The notes under the pieces were generated by a model. The model was not told the DNA's origin. It saw nothing but the letters and a program-made list of their open reading frames with translations, and ran no database searches. Shown here piece by piece: positions 52,190 through 60,194 of a DNA stretch of 64,000 nucleotides (its first letter is position 1; each line of letters begins with the position of its first letter). The stretch spans positions 124,001-188,000 of the forward strand of contig NZ_CP054586.1 of assembly GCF_003721435.2 (NCBI RefSeq), read 5' to 3'. This DNA is from Halorubrum sp. CBA1229 (lineage in GTDB: Archaea; Halobacteriota; Halobacteria; Halobacteriales; Haloferacaceae). Position numbers and translations under genes: made by a program.

Positions 52190-53505
52190 ATGCTCCAGAT
52201 GTCGGTACGCTTCTGAAAGGAAGTGACATTTCACTTGAAACTACGATCAGTCTTGGAAAAGAATTGGTTGACTCGAGAGTGGGCCCAATCGTCCACTTCT
52301 CGAAACCAGAGATATCGCGACAGTCAGTTCCTGTATACCAGTATCAGACATTAATACAGAAGACATCTCGGATATCCTCAACCGGGCTTTCAGATCCACC
52401 AAATACGGCTGGAACGAGTCTTATGGAGCCCCAGGCAATGATTACTGCGATTGGAGAAGCAATCGAACGCTACTGCCTGTCAATGACTAATTTATCTGAC
52501 TTTGAGTTTGGTGCGTATTCCGAGTTTTCAGAGATTGCAGTCCCACCGGCCGCATTCAATATGTTTTCTGAATCACAATTATCTCAGCGAGGGTTGTCGG
52601 AACGTATACTGAATGAAGGGAAGTACCACTGGACTGCAACCAGAGAAATAACTTCTGGCGACCGGAGACTAGTGCCCGGCCAGCTTATTTATCTTCCATT
52701 CAATCATAATACAGTATTTCGCTCTCCGATCTCAACGGGTGCCGCTACTGGAACAGGATATCTAGGTGCATGTTATCGCGCAATTTGTGAGATTATAGAA
52801 AGAGAATGCCTAATGATAACCTATTTGAATAAACTTTCGGTTCCCCATATAGACAAATCTACTATTCCTGATGAGGCTAAGACATATCATAATATATTGA
52901 AATCTCGTGGAAGAACAGTATATTTGCTCAATATCTCTTTAGACCAACCAGTTCCAACCTGCTTGGCAATAGCAGTTGATAGTGAAAGTAGGCCAGCTCT
53001 CAGTCTGGGATTGGGATGTGATTGGAACATGGGAGATGCCGTTAGAGATGCGCTTCGTGAAGCTCTCCAAATCAGTGATTGGGAGGTCGAAGATCTGAAT
53101 AAACCGCCATCCCCCTCTGACATCGACTCAGTTGAGGAACGTGCTCGGTTTTGGGCACCTGATGAGAGAATCTCAGATATTCGGTTTTGGTTGACGCCCA
53201 CCGATGAGATCGCTGTCGAAGATTGTCGTGAAGCAACGGACAAAAACCCGTTAGAGACGATACTCAGATATCTCAATAAGCGTGATTATGAGTGTTATAT
53301 CGCAGATGTAACGACCTCAGATGTAGCACAGTATGGGTTTAAGACTGTGAAGGCAATTATTCCAGAAATGCATCCAATGCATTTGCGAGAAAAATTTCGA
53401 TATCTTGGTGGGAATAGACTTTATGAACTTCCGGTCGAGATCGGTCTATCGAATATAAAAAATACAGAAGACGAACTCAATCAAGTTCCACAGCCATTCC
53501 TATGA
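52174..53505 (+). CDS. YcaO-domain cyclodehydratase
   Basis: 443 residues, TTG start. An in-frame stop at 52168 leaves no earlier start, and the next ATG lies inside the catalytic domain. ATP/Mg motifs of YcaO proteins are visible: EPQAMITAIGEAIERYC (about 85-101), GYLGACYRAICEIIERECL (about 195-213) and GDAVRDALREALQIS. It ends VPQPFL, close to the PxPxP tail of azoline-forming YcaO enzymes. It would use ATP to turn Ser, Thr or Cys residues of the precursor into (thi)azolines. Coupled by ATGA to the dehydrogenase gene. Base composition is much AT-richer than the conjugation genes upstream. Confidence 0.92.
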   Translation: MRNELDAPDVGTLLKGSDISLETTISLGKELVDSRVGPIVHFSKPEISRQSVPVYQYQTLIQKTSRISSTGLSDPPNTAGTSLMEPQAMITAIGEAIERYCLSMTNLSDFEFGAYSEFSEIAVPPAAFNMFSESQLSQRGLSERILNEGKYHWTATREITSGDRRLVPGQLIYLPFNHNTVFRSPISTGAATGTGYLGACYRAICEIIERECLMITYLNKLSVPHIDKSTIPDEAKTYHNILKSRGRTVYLLNISLDQPVPTCLAIAVDSESRPALSLGLGCDWNMGDAVRDALREALQISDWEVEDLNKPPSPSDIDSVEERARFWAPDERISDIRFWLTPTDEIAVEDCREATDKNPLETILRYLNKRDYECYIADVTTSDVAQYGFKTVKAIIPEMHPMHLREKFRYLGGNRLYELPVEIGLSNIKNTEDELNQVPQPFL

Positions 53506-54233
53506 CATCACGAAAACGCATTGCTGGCGATTTCTTATATGAGGTTTATCACGAGAACAGTAAAAATTTCGAGCTTGAGGCACTTGACGACGTGCCTGAC
53601 AGCTGGACGGAGATTGAGTACAAAACATATGATAGCACAGAATCTATTCCGCTATCAGATGTTGATGGAGATATTGGTAATTTGATTTCTCAACGGAGGT
53701 CTACAGATGAGTTTGATTCCGGACCACTTGAATTAGAACAGGTATCACAATTACTTGGAACATCGATGGGGATTACGACCAATCAAGAAGATCCGAACGA
53801 TCAACGCAGAGCCTACCCATCTGCGGGCGCCAGATATCCAGTCGAAGCATATATTTTTGCCAACTCTGTCAATGGCTTAGATGAAGCAGTATATCATATT
53901 AACACACTCGACAATAAACTTGAAAGAGTCAACAAGTATTCCTCTGATTATTCTTTAGATTTTATTTCAGGGGAAGAATCAAATGAGGCACCGCTGATTG
54001 TGTTCCTATCTGCTGTATTCCACCGATCAACAGAAAAATATGCATCTCGTGGGTACCGATATACAATTCTTGAAGCAGGGCACATAATGCAGAACCTCTG
54101 TCTTGTGGCAACAGAACTTGACTTAGCGTGCCGTCCCTACGGGGGTTTCATCGAGGATACTGCAGATGAATTTTTAGAGTTACCAGAACGGGAGACAACC
54201 ATATATGTTGGATTAATTAGCTCCACAAAATAA
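53502..54233 (+). CDS. SagB-type FMN-dependent azoline dehydrogenase
   Basis: 243 residues, nitroreductase fold of the SagB/ThcOx type: QRRSTDEFD (FMN phosphate region, near residue 64), RAYPSAGARYPVEAYIF (near 104-120) and KYASRGYRYTILEAGHIMQN (near 177-196), which holds the Lys/Tyr pair typical of azoline oxidases. It should oxidise azolines to aromatic azoles. Starts in an ATGA overlap with the YcaO gene. No separate partner is needed beyond the E1-like/YcaO pair encoded upstream. Confidence 0.9.
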   Translation: MTSRKRIAGDFLYEVYHENSKNFELEALDDVPDSWTEIEYKTYDSTESIPLSDVDGDIGNLISQRRSTDEFDSGPLELEQVSQLLGTSMGITTNQEDPNDQRRAYPSAGARYPVEAYIFANSVNGLDEAVYHINTLDNKLERVNKYSSDYSLDFISGEESNEAPLIVFLSAVFHRSTEKYASRGYRYTILEAGHIMQNLCLVATELDLACRPYGGFIEDTADEFLELPERETTIYVGLISSTK

Positions 54234-54239
54234 GCCGGG

Positions 54240-55259
54240 TTAGTCAGGAAGATTTGAAAGTGTGTCTTCCATATCGCGCAGCAATCGGTTTGCGGCTTCA
54301 TTTTGTCTGGACTTGTCATAAGTACCCCAAATATCCTCAAACGCCCGCATTAGGAGGAGTATGTTTACCGCTCGATAAAGTGAAAAGCGTTTTTTTGAGG
54401 CTAAAGAGTCCGGTATTGGTTTCTCCTCACAGTATCCGCTAAAGAACTCCTCTCGTAGCACTCTACGTAGATGGGAGTCAGAATATAAGCGGTCTATCAG
54501 CAGGTACCCTGAACTACATAAATCATACTCCGAGTGCCCTGGGATTGATCTTTCCCAGTCAAGAATACCGGTTATCTGCCCACCGTCCTGTTTTTGTTCA
54601 AAAATCATATTTCCAAGCCGGTAATCTTGATGCATAAGTACCGGAGTCGGATCTGATTTTAGTATAGGAGATAACTCGGTCATGGCCGTACGCACACGGT
54701 CTGGATATTGGCTAAATCTCTTGTTCGTAATTCCTCTTGTCCCCATTTCAATGAACGATTCTAACTCTTCCTCCCACGATTGGTAGCAACCACTGCTCTG
54801 GAAAGACTCTTCAGAAAACTCAAGTCGTCCATAGGACTCAAACGTAATTTTCTGATGCAATTCGCCTAGATACTTGCCTGCTTGGTTAATTATTGATGGT
54901 ACTATTTCATCAGATGGTAACTCAGTTTTATTAAACTCGTCACCGGGTATCGCCGTCATCAGTATCCATGGCGGTGAAGATGTGGTAGAAATTCCTGCCG
55001 CAAGGACACCGGGGACTGGGATTGTTGTTTTCTCCGAGAGATACTTATATAGGCGTAATTCCTTTTGTGCATATCGGGAATCGTCATTAAAGTCGTATAT
55101 TTTTAAAATAGCAGTTTGTTCGTTATACCGATCCAGCTCGAGCCGATACAGCGTATTCAGGCCCTTCTTAATCTTCTCAGAAGAGACCAACTCCACTCCA
55201 TCACCGAGAGCTGTTACTGCATCCGAAATTATTATATCCGGATTGCCACTCATCGCCAC
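54240..55259 (-). CDS. Aminoglycoside-phosphotransferase-fold kinase, RiPP-associated
   Basis: 339 residues (GTG 55259; ATG 55253 is an alternative two codons in). Kinase-like APH fold: Brenner motif VLMHQDYRLGN with the catalytic Asp, DFG-like ILDWERS, and an N-terminal lobe with Lys in NEQTAILKIYDF. It is convergent with the SagB-type gene and divergent from the precursor gene. Likely roles are phosphorylation of the peptide product (tailoring) or self-protection by inactivating it; both are inference. No antibiotic-specific subgroup is recognisable. Confidence 0.8.
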   Translation of the reverse strand: MAMSGNPDIIISDAVTALGDGVELVSSEKIKKGLNTLYRLELDRYNEQTAILKIYDFNDDSRYAQKELRLYKYLSEKTTIPVPGVLAAGISTTSSPPWILMTAIPGDEFNKTELPSDEIVPSIINQAGKYLGELHQKITFESYGRLEFSEESFQSSGCYQSWEEELESFIEMGTRGITNKRFSQYPDRVRTAMTELSPILKSDPTPVLMHQDYRLGNMIFEQKQDGGQITGILDWERSIPGHSEYDLCSSGYLLIDRLYSDSHLRRVLREEFFSGYCEEKPIPDSLASKKRFSLYRAVNILLLMRAFEDIWGTYDKSRQNEAANRLLRDMEDTLSNLPD

Positions 55260-55373
55260 GGAGTTCCTTTCCTGACATTTTGTATCTTAGGGTCGCTTCC
55301 AACAGACCTATTCAAGTTTGAGTATGTACATCTCCCAAAGATACTTGATATCTCGTGACAATCCCCAGATGTG

Positions 55374-55502
55374 ATGCTAGAAGTCAAAGACGACAACCTC
55401 GATCTGGAAATTGAAGAACTGAGTGATGAGCGATCTACGGACAAGTATACTGCACACTCCAGCTGTAGTCCATCTTCAGCTCCGAGCTGTGGCGGTAGCT
55501 AA
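55374..55502 (+). CDS. RiPP precursor peptide (TOMM/LAP substrate)
   Basis: A 42-residue frame from ATG 55374 (a GTG just before it is also possible), closed by TAA. The first 20 residues form an acidic leader with NLDLEIEELSDE, the kind of LxLxxEELS motif that RRE domains bind. The tail from Thr26 is TAHSSCSPSSAPSCGGS: Cys at 31 and 39, Ser at 29, 30, 32, 34, 35, 38 and 42, plus Gly and Pro, matching typical azole-forming cores. It is 115 bases from the divergent kinase gene. An AGATA/TATCT dyad at 55339-55353 in that gap may be its promoter or operator. Modified residues are not determined. Confidence 0.82.
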   Translation: MLEVKDDNLDLEIEELSDERSTDKYTAHSSCSPSSAPSCGGS

Positions 55503-56072
55503 CTGAGCCCGACCGCTATTCAAACTGTAGATCTTATTTCTGACGAGCAGGACGATTGAAATCCAAATCTCAACTTCCGAGAGGTGGTATTCGGGGGAAG
55601 AAGGTCAGACATTAGTAGACCACTGAGAAGAGAAGAAGCGGAATCTATCGACTGACGGTGCAACCTGACACCTCCTCCGAGCGGCACTAGACAGCCGTCA
55701 AATCTCTACCGGTGTTAGCTTCCAAAATCGCAAGACAGCTCCACTAGACAGCTGTCTTCGAAAAGGGGTGAGATTGCGTACTCTATAAGATCGGCTGTCA
55801 GGTAGCGCAGTCTTGCGATTTGAGGGTACCTGACAGCCAAAAAATCAACCGATATATGGTGGGGGTGGCCGCCCAAAGTTGCGTTCGCGGCCAACGGGGC
55901 CGAGGTGCCAGGCCGCAGGCCAAGCGAGAGTAGGCTGCCACCCGGACGATGGCGTGGGGCGTGGAGGGTGAAGGAGCAGGTCGACGTAGTGACAGGGAGT
56001 GGGTGGCTGTAGGAACTGTTTTTCTGCCCCAGAATGGGGTGCAGGGCGGTTCGTGCGCTGCCCCTGATTCGT
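55503..56072. other. Non-coding region with nested inverted repeats, candidate origin/oriT or regulatory site
   Basis: About 570 bases without a supported gene. Between 55685 and 55838 it holds a 12-base inverted repeat GGCTGTCAGGTA (55793-55804) / TACCTGACAGCC (55827-55838), a second pair AAATCGCAAGAC (55725-55736) / GTCTTGCGATTT (55810-55821) partly inside it, the palindrome AGACAGCTGTCT (55746-55757) and a related direct copy CACTAGACAGC at 55685 and 55742. From 55860 on the DNA turns GC-rich and low in coding signal. Such nested repeats suit an origin of replication or transfer or a large regulatory hairpin. Confidence 0.5.
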
Positions 56073-56363
56073 ATGTCTGGTCCGGATAGATACGACGATA
56101 CGGCAGACGATCACGAACGGTTCGAAGCGGAATTGCTCGCTCAGGATCGGGATTCCCGGTCACCATCGACGGCTGATCTCGACGACGAGACGGCCCGCCA
56201 ACTGGTTCGAGAGCTACTCGATGCCGGAACGATCACACCGGTCGTCGACCAGCGGCTCCTCGTTCACGAGCCCAGCGGCACAGCGTTCGAATCGATGCAG
56301 CAGCTCGCCGTCTTCCACACGGGCTGGATGGCCGCCCACGACGCCGGCGAGGCGGACGAATGA
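56073..56363 (+). CDS. Small acidic protein of unknown function
   Basis: 96 residues from ATG 56073. Acidic N-terminus (DRYDDTADDHERFEAELL), then LDDETARQLVRELLDAGTITPVVDQRLLVHEPSGTAFESMQQLAVFH, a helix and beta hairpin I do not recognise. Overlaps the next gene by four bases (ATGA), so the two are co-translated. Typical of haloarchaeal plasmid genes. Confidence 0.7.
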   Translation: MSGPDRYDDTADDHERFEAELLAQDRDSRSPSTADLDDETARQLVRELLDAGTITPVVDQRLLVHEPSGTAFESMQQLAVFHTGWMAAHDAGEADE

Positions 56364-56689
56364 TACAGCAGACGCTGGCCGGCTGTGCCTTCTGCGAGGC
56401 GCCACCCGGGACAGAGACCGGGATCGCCTACACGTGGGGGAAAGAGGAGCGGGTCAGCCACCCGATTTGCGTCGACTGTGCGATTCAGGAGACGCCGGAT
56501 CCCGATGAACGAGATCATTACGCCTGTGACAGCTGTGGCCTCGTCGTCGACGCGCTCGCAGCGCTCACACGGTTTCGGATCGAACTCGGGCACCTCGAAG
56601 GCCCGATACAGGTCTGTGCGCGGTGTAGTCCAGGCGGGCCAGCAACGTACTGGACGCGCGACCTCGACGCGCACATCATCTCTGACTGA
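56360..56689 (+). CDS. Zinc-finger protein of unknown function
   Basis: 109 residues with six or more paired cysteines: CAFCEAPP, HPICVDCAI, YACDSCGLVV and VCARCSPG. Two zinc knuckles are likely. No helix-turn-helix seen. Probably a DNA-, RNA- or protein-binding mini-protein of the plasmid-type region. Coupled to the gene before it. Confidence 0.75.
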   Translation: MIQQTLAGCAFCEAPPGTETGIAYTWGKEERVSHPICVDCAIQETPDPDERDHYACDSCGLVVDALAALTRFRIELGHLEGPIQVCARCSPGGPATYWTRDLDAHIISD

Positions 56690-56838
56690 CCCGCCGAGCG
56701 GTCGTCAACGTGAGTGGCACGGCGCCCACGGCGGGAGGGTCACAGTTGTCCGTAGCTGTCCCACCCCACGCCCCAGCAGCGCTGGTTGTGTCGCTGTCCC
56801 GTCGCTCCGCTATCTTCAACAGACGGGCGCTCCTCGGG

Positions 56839-57195
56839 ATGACTATGGACTGCCCCGCGTGCGGGTCCCCAGTCACCCTCGAGGTCGGACCGGACCGGCC
56901 GCTGTCGACGTCGCTGTCCGACGCCGTCCTCACAGCGGAAGAGGACGAGCAAATCGAGGTGGCGCGAGACTGTTGGGACTGTGGCTGGCACGAAACGCGG
57001 GCGCTTCGCGTCACATCGATCGACACGACCGCCGGCGACGAGACTGCCGTCGATCGAGCCGCACTCATCGACGAGATTACCGACGAGCTCGCGTCGATCG
57101 AGAGTGTGAGTACGCTTGAGGAGACGCTGGCTGCAATCCGCCGGCAGCGAGAAACCGACCCGGCGAGGACCGCTACTGATGACACCACGGAGTGA
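56839..57195 (+). CDS. Zinc-ribbon protein of unknown function
   Basis: 118 residues from ATG 56839 (the ATG at 56845 is equally possible). CPACGSPVTLEV and CWDCGWHETRALRV form a four-cysteine ribbon, followed by a helical tail (AALIDEITDELASIESVSTLEETLAAIRRQRE). An upstream start at 56710 would add 43 residues of low-complexity sequence. Lies seven bases before the next gene. Confidence 0.7.
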   Translation: MTMDCPACGSPVTLEVGPDRPLSTSLSDAVLTAEEDEQIEVARDCWDCGWHETRALRVTSIDTTAGDETAVDRAALIDEITDELASIESVSTLEETLAAIRRQRETDPARTATDDTTE

Positions 57196-57201
57196 CTCGC
57201 A

Positions 57202-57531
57202 ATGCCTGATACAGAGTCCAACTATGACGTTCGTGAGCAAACCGGGAACCCCGACCACGCATCGGTCGACGATGTGGTCGACCTCGTGATCCACCGGGCG
57301 CAGAACCCGCGAGCCGAGCACGAGGATGGGCATTTCGATACGGCGGTCGCCTCTCTCGTCACCAGGTACGGAACGGAGTCAGTCCGGACAGTCATCCACC
57401 GCATCCTCGTCGACGACGAGCCGTTTCGGACCGCCACGAACGGCCTCGAAATGCGCAACGTCGACGGCGTTCGGATCGGGACCGCCGCCAGCTGGTTCCT
57501 CGAGGAGCTGAACGCCCAGGACGACGGCTGA
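57202..57531 (+). CDS. Unknown protein in plasmid-type cluster
   Basis: 109 residues. VDDVVDLVIHRAQNP, FDTAVASLVTRYGTESVRTVIHRIL and GTAASWFLEELN suggest an all-helical fold. No motif recognised. It follows the zinc-ribbon gene at six bases and precedes the HalOD1-like gene; this string of small genes is common on haloarchaeal plasmids. Confidence 0.65.
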   Translation: MPDTESNYDVREQTGNPDHASVDDVVDLVIHRAQNPRAEHEDGHFDTAVASLVTRYGTESVRTVIHRILVDDEPFRTATNGLEMRNVDGVRIGTAASWFLEELNAQDDG

Positions 57532-57615
57532 GGGACCGGTTGAAAGCCCGTGGCGACGGTTCGTCGAGTCCCCATTTTTAACTCCTATTCGTCCTATGTA
57601 CCCGCCGAGGCCACA

Positions 57616-57876
57616 ATGGTGCCCTCCATCCCGAGAGACTCAGATCCATCCCCCGATCTAGTCGTTAAAATCGTCGAGACGTTGGAAGTCCACGGGCTCC
57701 CCAGCGATTCGTATCAGCTCCACGACGCCGTCGACGTCGAGGCACTCGAACAGCTTCTCGCCTCCTCAGCCGGCGATGTCGAGGTCCGGTTCACTGTGGA
57801 AGGGATTCAGCTCGCTGTCACCCACGACGGCGTCGATGTCCTTCTCGACGAGCCAGCCGGGGCACCGGACCAGTAG
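57616..57876 (+). CDS. HalOD1-like domain protein
   Basis: 86 residues from ATG 57616. LVVKIVETLEVHGLPSDSYQLHDAVDVEALEQLLASSAGDVEVRFTVEGIQLAVTHDGVDVLL is the usual HalOD1 output-domain pattern, a small haloarchaeal module found alone or on signalling proteins, of unknown biochemical role. An AT-containing stretch near 57580-57600 may be its promoter. Confidence 0.75.
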   Translation: MVPSIPRDSDPSPDLVVKIVETLEVHGLPSDSYQLHDAVDVEALEQLLASSAGDVEVRFTVEGIQLAVTHDGVDVLLDEPAGAPDQ

Positions 57877-58452
57877 CACAATCGGATTCGTCGACGGCGA
57901 CGTTCCCTGAAAGCCCTCGGCCGCTCGGCATCCCGCGACCACCGCTGCGCTCCTCGTCCCTGCGGTGCTTACGGGGTCGGGGGACGGCCGAGGCGGCCTC
58001 GCCCTTTCTGAGTCCGCCAGGACGGTAGCTGGGTCGCCGAGTGTCGCGGCCGGCTGGACAGGTGTGTGCGTACCGGCCCGCCCCGCGCGCCGCTGCCGCC
58101 CTCCGCGTCGCTCGCGACCGACCATTCCGGGCTGCCTGCCTGCGGTAGCGGGCGGGCTGCCGGGCTAAAATGAATGTGCCCTCGACGCCAGCGGGAAAGC
58201 GCGGGGGGTTGCGCGGCGTCGCTGCTCACCCCCCACGCTTTCTCCGCTGGCCGCTCGCTCCGGGCGGGTCGGCGCGCGGTGCTGGTTGGGGCAACCTCAT
58301 GCAGGCGCGCTCTCGCTCGCGCCCGGTAGGGCGCTCGCGAAGGCGCGAGCGAGAGCGCGCAGATGGTTCTGTCGGTCGTTGTCGTCGGAAAACCGCGATG
58401 TAGGAGCATCGCGGTGTCGGCGCGTGAGCGCCTTCGGAGCACTGAGACTCCA
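57877..58452. other. GC-rich non-coding region with three consecutive hairpins before the RPA-like gene
   Basis: No supported coding region; open frames here are long only because of high GC content. Near its end are three perfect inverted repeats: 19 bases GCGCGCTCTCGCTCGCGCC (58305-58323) with its complement at 58342-58360; ACCGCGATG (58392-58400) / CATCGCGGT (58407-58415); and GGCGC (58419-58423) / GCGCC (58428-58432). They would form a string of strong hairpins ending 20 bases before the ATG of the next gene. Confidence 0.6.
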
Positions 58453-59313
58453 ATGTCTAGTAACAACTCGAGTCGCAAGGTCGTTACGGTGGATGAACAG
58501 GCGTTCGAACGAACCGAAGACGCCGGCGTCGACGAGGACGGCTTCGAGGTCGTTGACGACAAGCCGGAGTTCCGGGCGACGGTCCAGCAGGAAACGCAGG
58601 CGAAGGTGGATTCCAACCACCCAGACGGCATCGTCCAGGACTTCTCGCACCTGCCCCTCGCGCAGGAAGAGAAGATTCGCGCCCGGGAAGCCGAACTGGA
58701 GCACATCAGCGCCCAGGCGGAACTCGGCACCCAAGACGGGCGGGCGAAGCGAACTCGCGAGGTCGTCACCGAACGGCGGCAGCGCAAGCGGGCGGAACGC
58801 ACCCCCGAGCGGACGGATCCGCGCGAGCGCCTCTCCCGGATGGAGCTGGCGAAGGTGAACCAGGAAGCAGACCGGATCGCCCAGCGGCTTCGGACGGACC
58901 ACAGTCGAGCAGCCGTCTCTCGGGTGCTCGCGAGGCGGGTCGCACGGGGGCAGGACATCACCGAGGCGGTGTTCGCGACGATGGACGAACTGAAGGCGGC
59001 TCCCGGCGCCATCTGCCCGATCGAGGACGTCCCGGACGTGCCGACCGACGAGGTGAGCATCGAAGGCGAGATCGTGAAACTCTGGCCTCCGAGCGATTCA
59101 GCCATAGCCCAAGTCGGTCTCATCGCAGACGACACCGCGGCGACGAAGTTCACCGTGTGGCGCAAGAGTGACTGTACGGCCGTCGCTGAAGGCGAGCGAG
59201 TGCGGCTTCGAGAAGCGAAGGTCAACTGGCACCAGGGGCGCTGGTCGTTGGCGCTGACCTACAACAGCATGATCGTCTTCCCGGATCGCGACGACCGCTG
59301 GTGGGAAGAATAG
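58453..59313 (+). CDS. RPA-like single-stranded-DNA-binding protein
   Basis: 286 residues from ATG 58453. A charged helical first half (QEEKIRAREAELEHISAQAEL, RAERTPERTDPRERL) is followed by a short helical block and a C-terminal OB-fold (EVSIEGEIVKLWPPSDSAIAQVGLIADDTAATKFTVWRKSD, ending RWSLALTYNSMIVFPDRDDRWWEE). This fits haloarchaeal RPA-type or RPA-associated proteins that protect ssDNA during replication and repair. Plasmid-encoded copies usually serve the element. Ends in a good terminator. Confidence 0.82.
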   Translation: MSSNNSSRKVVTVDEQAFERTEDAGVDEDGFEVVDDKPEFRATVQQETQAKVDSNHPDGIVQDFSHLPLAQEEKIRAREAELEHISAQAELGTQDGRAKRTREVVTERRQRKRAERTPERTDPRERLSRMELAKVNQEADRIAQRLRTDHSRAAVSRVLARRVARGQDITEAVFATMDELKAAPGAICPIEDVPDVPTDEVSIEGEIVKLWPPSDSAIAQVGLIADDTAATKFTVWRKSDCTAVAEGERVRLREAKVNWHQGRWSLALTYNSMIVFPDRDDRWWEE

Positions 59314-59333
59314 GGGCGTAGCCCCTTCTTTTT
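59313..59333 (+). terminator. Hairpin plus T-run after the RPA-like gene
   Basis: GGGGC, loop GTA, GCCCC (59313-59325) followed by TTCTTTTT (59326-59333), directly after the stop codon. The T-run alone is a usual archaeal termination signal; the stem strengthens the call. Confidence 0.65.
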
Positions 59334-59336
59334 CTG

Positions 59337-59418
59337 GTGAGTGCCGGACCGGCCCAAGCCCCGCCGCCCCACCCACCGCTCCGTGCTCGCTCCCTGCGGT
59401 CGCTGCGCGCGCAGCCAC
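59337..59418 (+). repeat. GC-rich repeat, copy 1
   Basis: An imperfect direct repeat of about 75-82 bases with 60195-60269. Both begin GTGAG(T/C)GCCGGACC and continue CCAAGCCCC, CCGCCCCACC and end CAGCCAC. On the minus strand both encode GGWGGGAWAGPALT in chance open frames. The two copies flank the homing endonuclease gene. Confidence 0.7.
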
Positions 59419-59509
59419 GACCTTGCTCAGTCGTGGGCGGGAGCAACGAAGCTCCTCCAATCTGATGGCGATAGTAGTGTTTTTTCGCGCCGGCGAGGGG
59501 TGCAGCGCG

Positions 59510-60139
59510 ATGACAACCAACCCAACCGAGTACCACGATCTCGATGCGTGGTTCGCCGGCTTCCTTGACGGCGAGGGCTGTATCCGCATCGCGATTGCCG
59601 ATCGGGAGCGGTACAGTACCGGTTTCGAACTTGCACCAATGGTCCGAATTGCCCACGAACAGCTGACCGGACTGCTCGACGCAGAAGGCTGGATCGGCGT
59701 GACTGTCCGTCCCGAAGACGGATACAAAGTCAACCATCGACCGCAACCGCAGGTAGAAATCAGTCAGTCGTCACAGGATCGCCTGATGGACGCCCTCTGT
59801 GCGTACTGTGACGCCCGCGACATCAACTGTTTTGTGACGACGCTTGAATACGACGACGATAGAGCTGATCAGTACGTGTGGGGCGTCCAAGGGATCAGCA
59901 CGACACAGGAACTCCTCACCCCGCTCCGCGATCAGTTTATTGTCAAACGCGAGCAGGTCGACCTCTTCCTCGATGAGATCATCCCACGATTGGAGGATGG
60001 CGTCCACCACGACAAGGAGGGCTTCCTCGAGGTGATGCACTACGTCGACCGCTTCAACGCGTACAAAGGCGGGAGTCGCGGCAAGTACACGCTTGACTAC
60101 TTCGAGGACCTCTGGGAGATGGAATACACTCCCGAGTAG
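59510..60139 (+). CDS. LAGLIDADG homing endonuclease-like protein
   Basis: 209 residues from ATG 59510. The first LAGLIDADG helix is WFAGFLDGEGCIRI; a second related segment is LTGLLDAEGWIGVTV. The rest (QVEISQSSQDRLMDALCAYCD ... FLDEIIPRLEDGVHHDKEGFLEV) fits the LAGLIDADG/LHE fold. Such enzymes make rare double-strand cuts and spread their own gene. It is free-standing, not inside an intein or intron that I can see. An upstream start at 59423 would run into the repeat region. Confidence 0.82.
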   Translation: MTTNPTEYHDLDAWFAGFLDGEGCIRIAIADRERYSTGFELAPMVRIAHEQLTGLLDAEGWIGVTVRPEDGYKVNHRPQPQVEISQSSQDRLMDALCAYCDARDINCFVTTLEYDDDRADQYVWGVQGISTTQELLTPLRDQFIVKREQVDLFLDEIIPRLEDGVHHDKEGFLEVMHYVDRFNAYKGGSRGKYTLDYFEDLWEMEYTPE

Positions 60140-60194
60140 CTGTATCGCGCGGTGTTTCCACGGGAAAAGCAGATTGGGAATCCCATTTGTGTTA

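Noticed and set aside
55798..56166. Minus-strand frame of 122 codons after the RiPP cluster
   Set aside because: Low-complexity Pro/Arg-rich translation that runs through the inverted repeats; no start signal or motif.
57969..59225. A 418-codon minus-strand frame
   Set aside because: Ser/Arg-rich translation opposite the RPA-like gene and the hairpin region, typical of an antisense GC-rich shadow.
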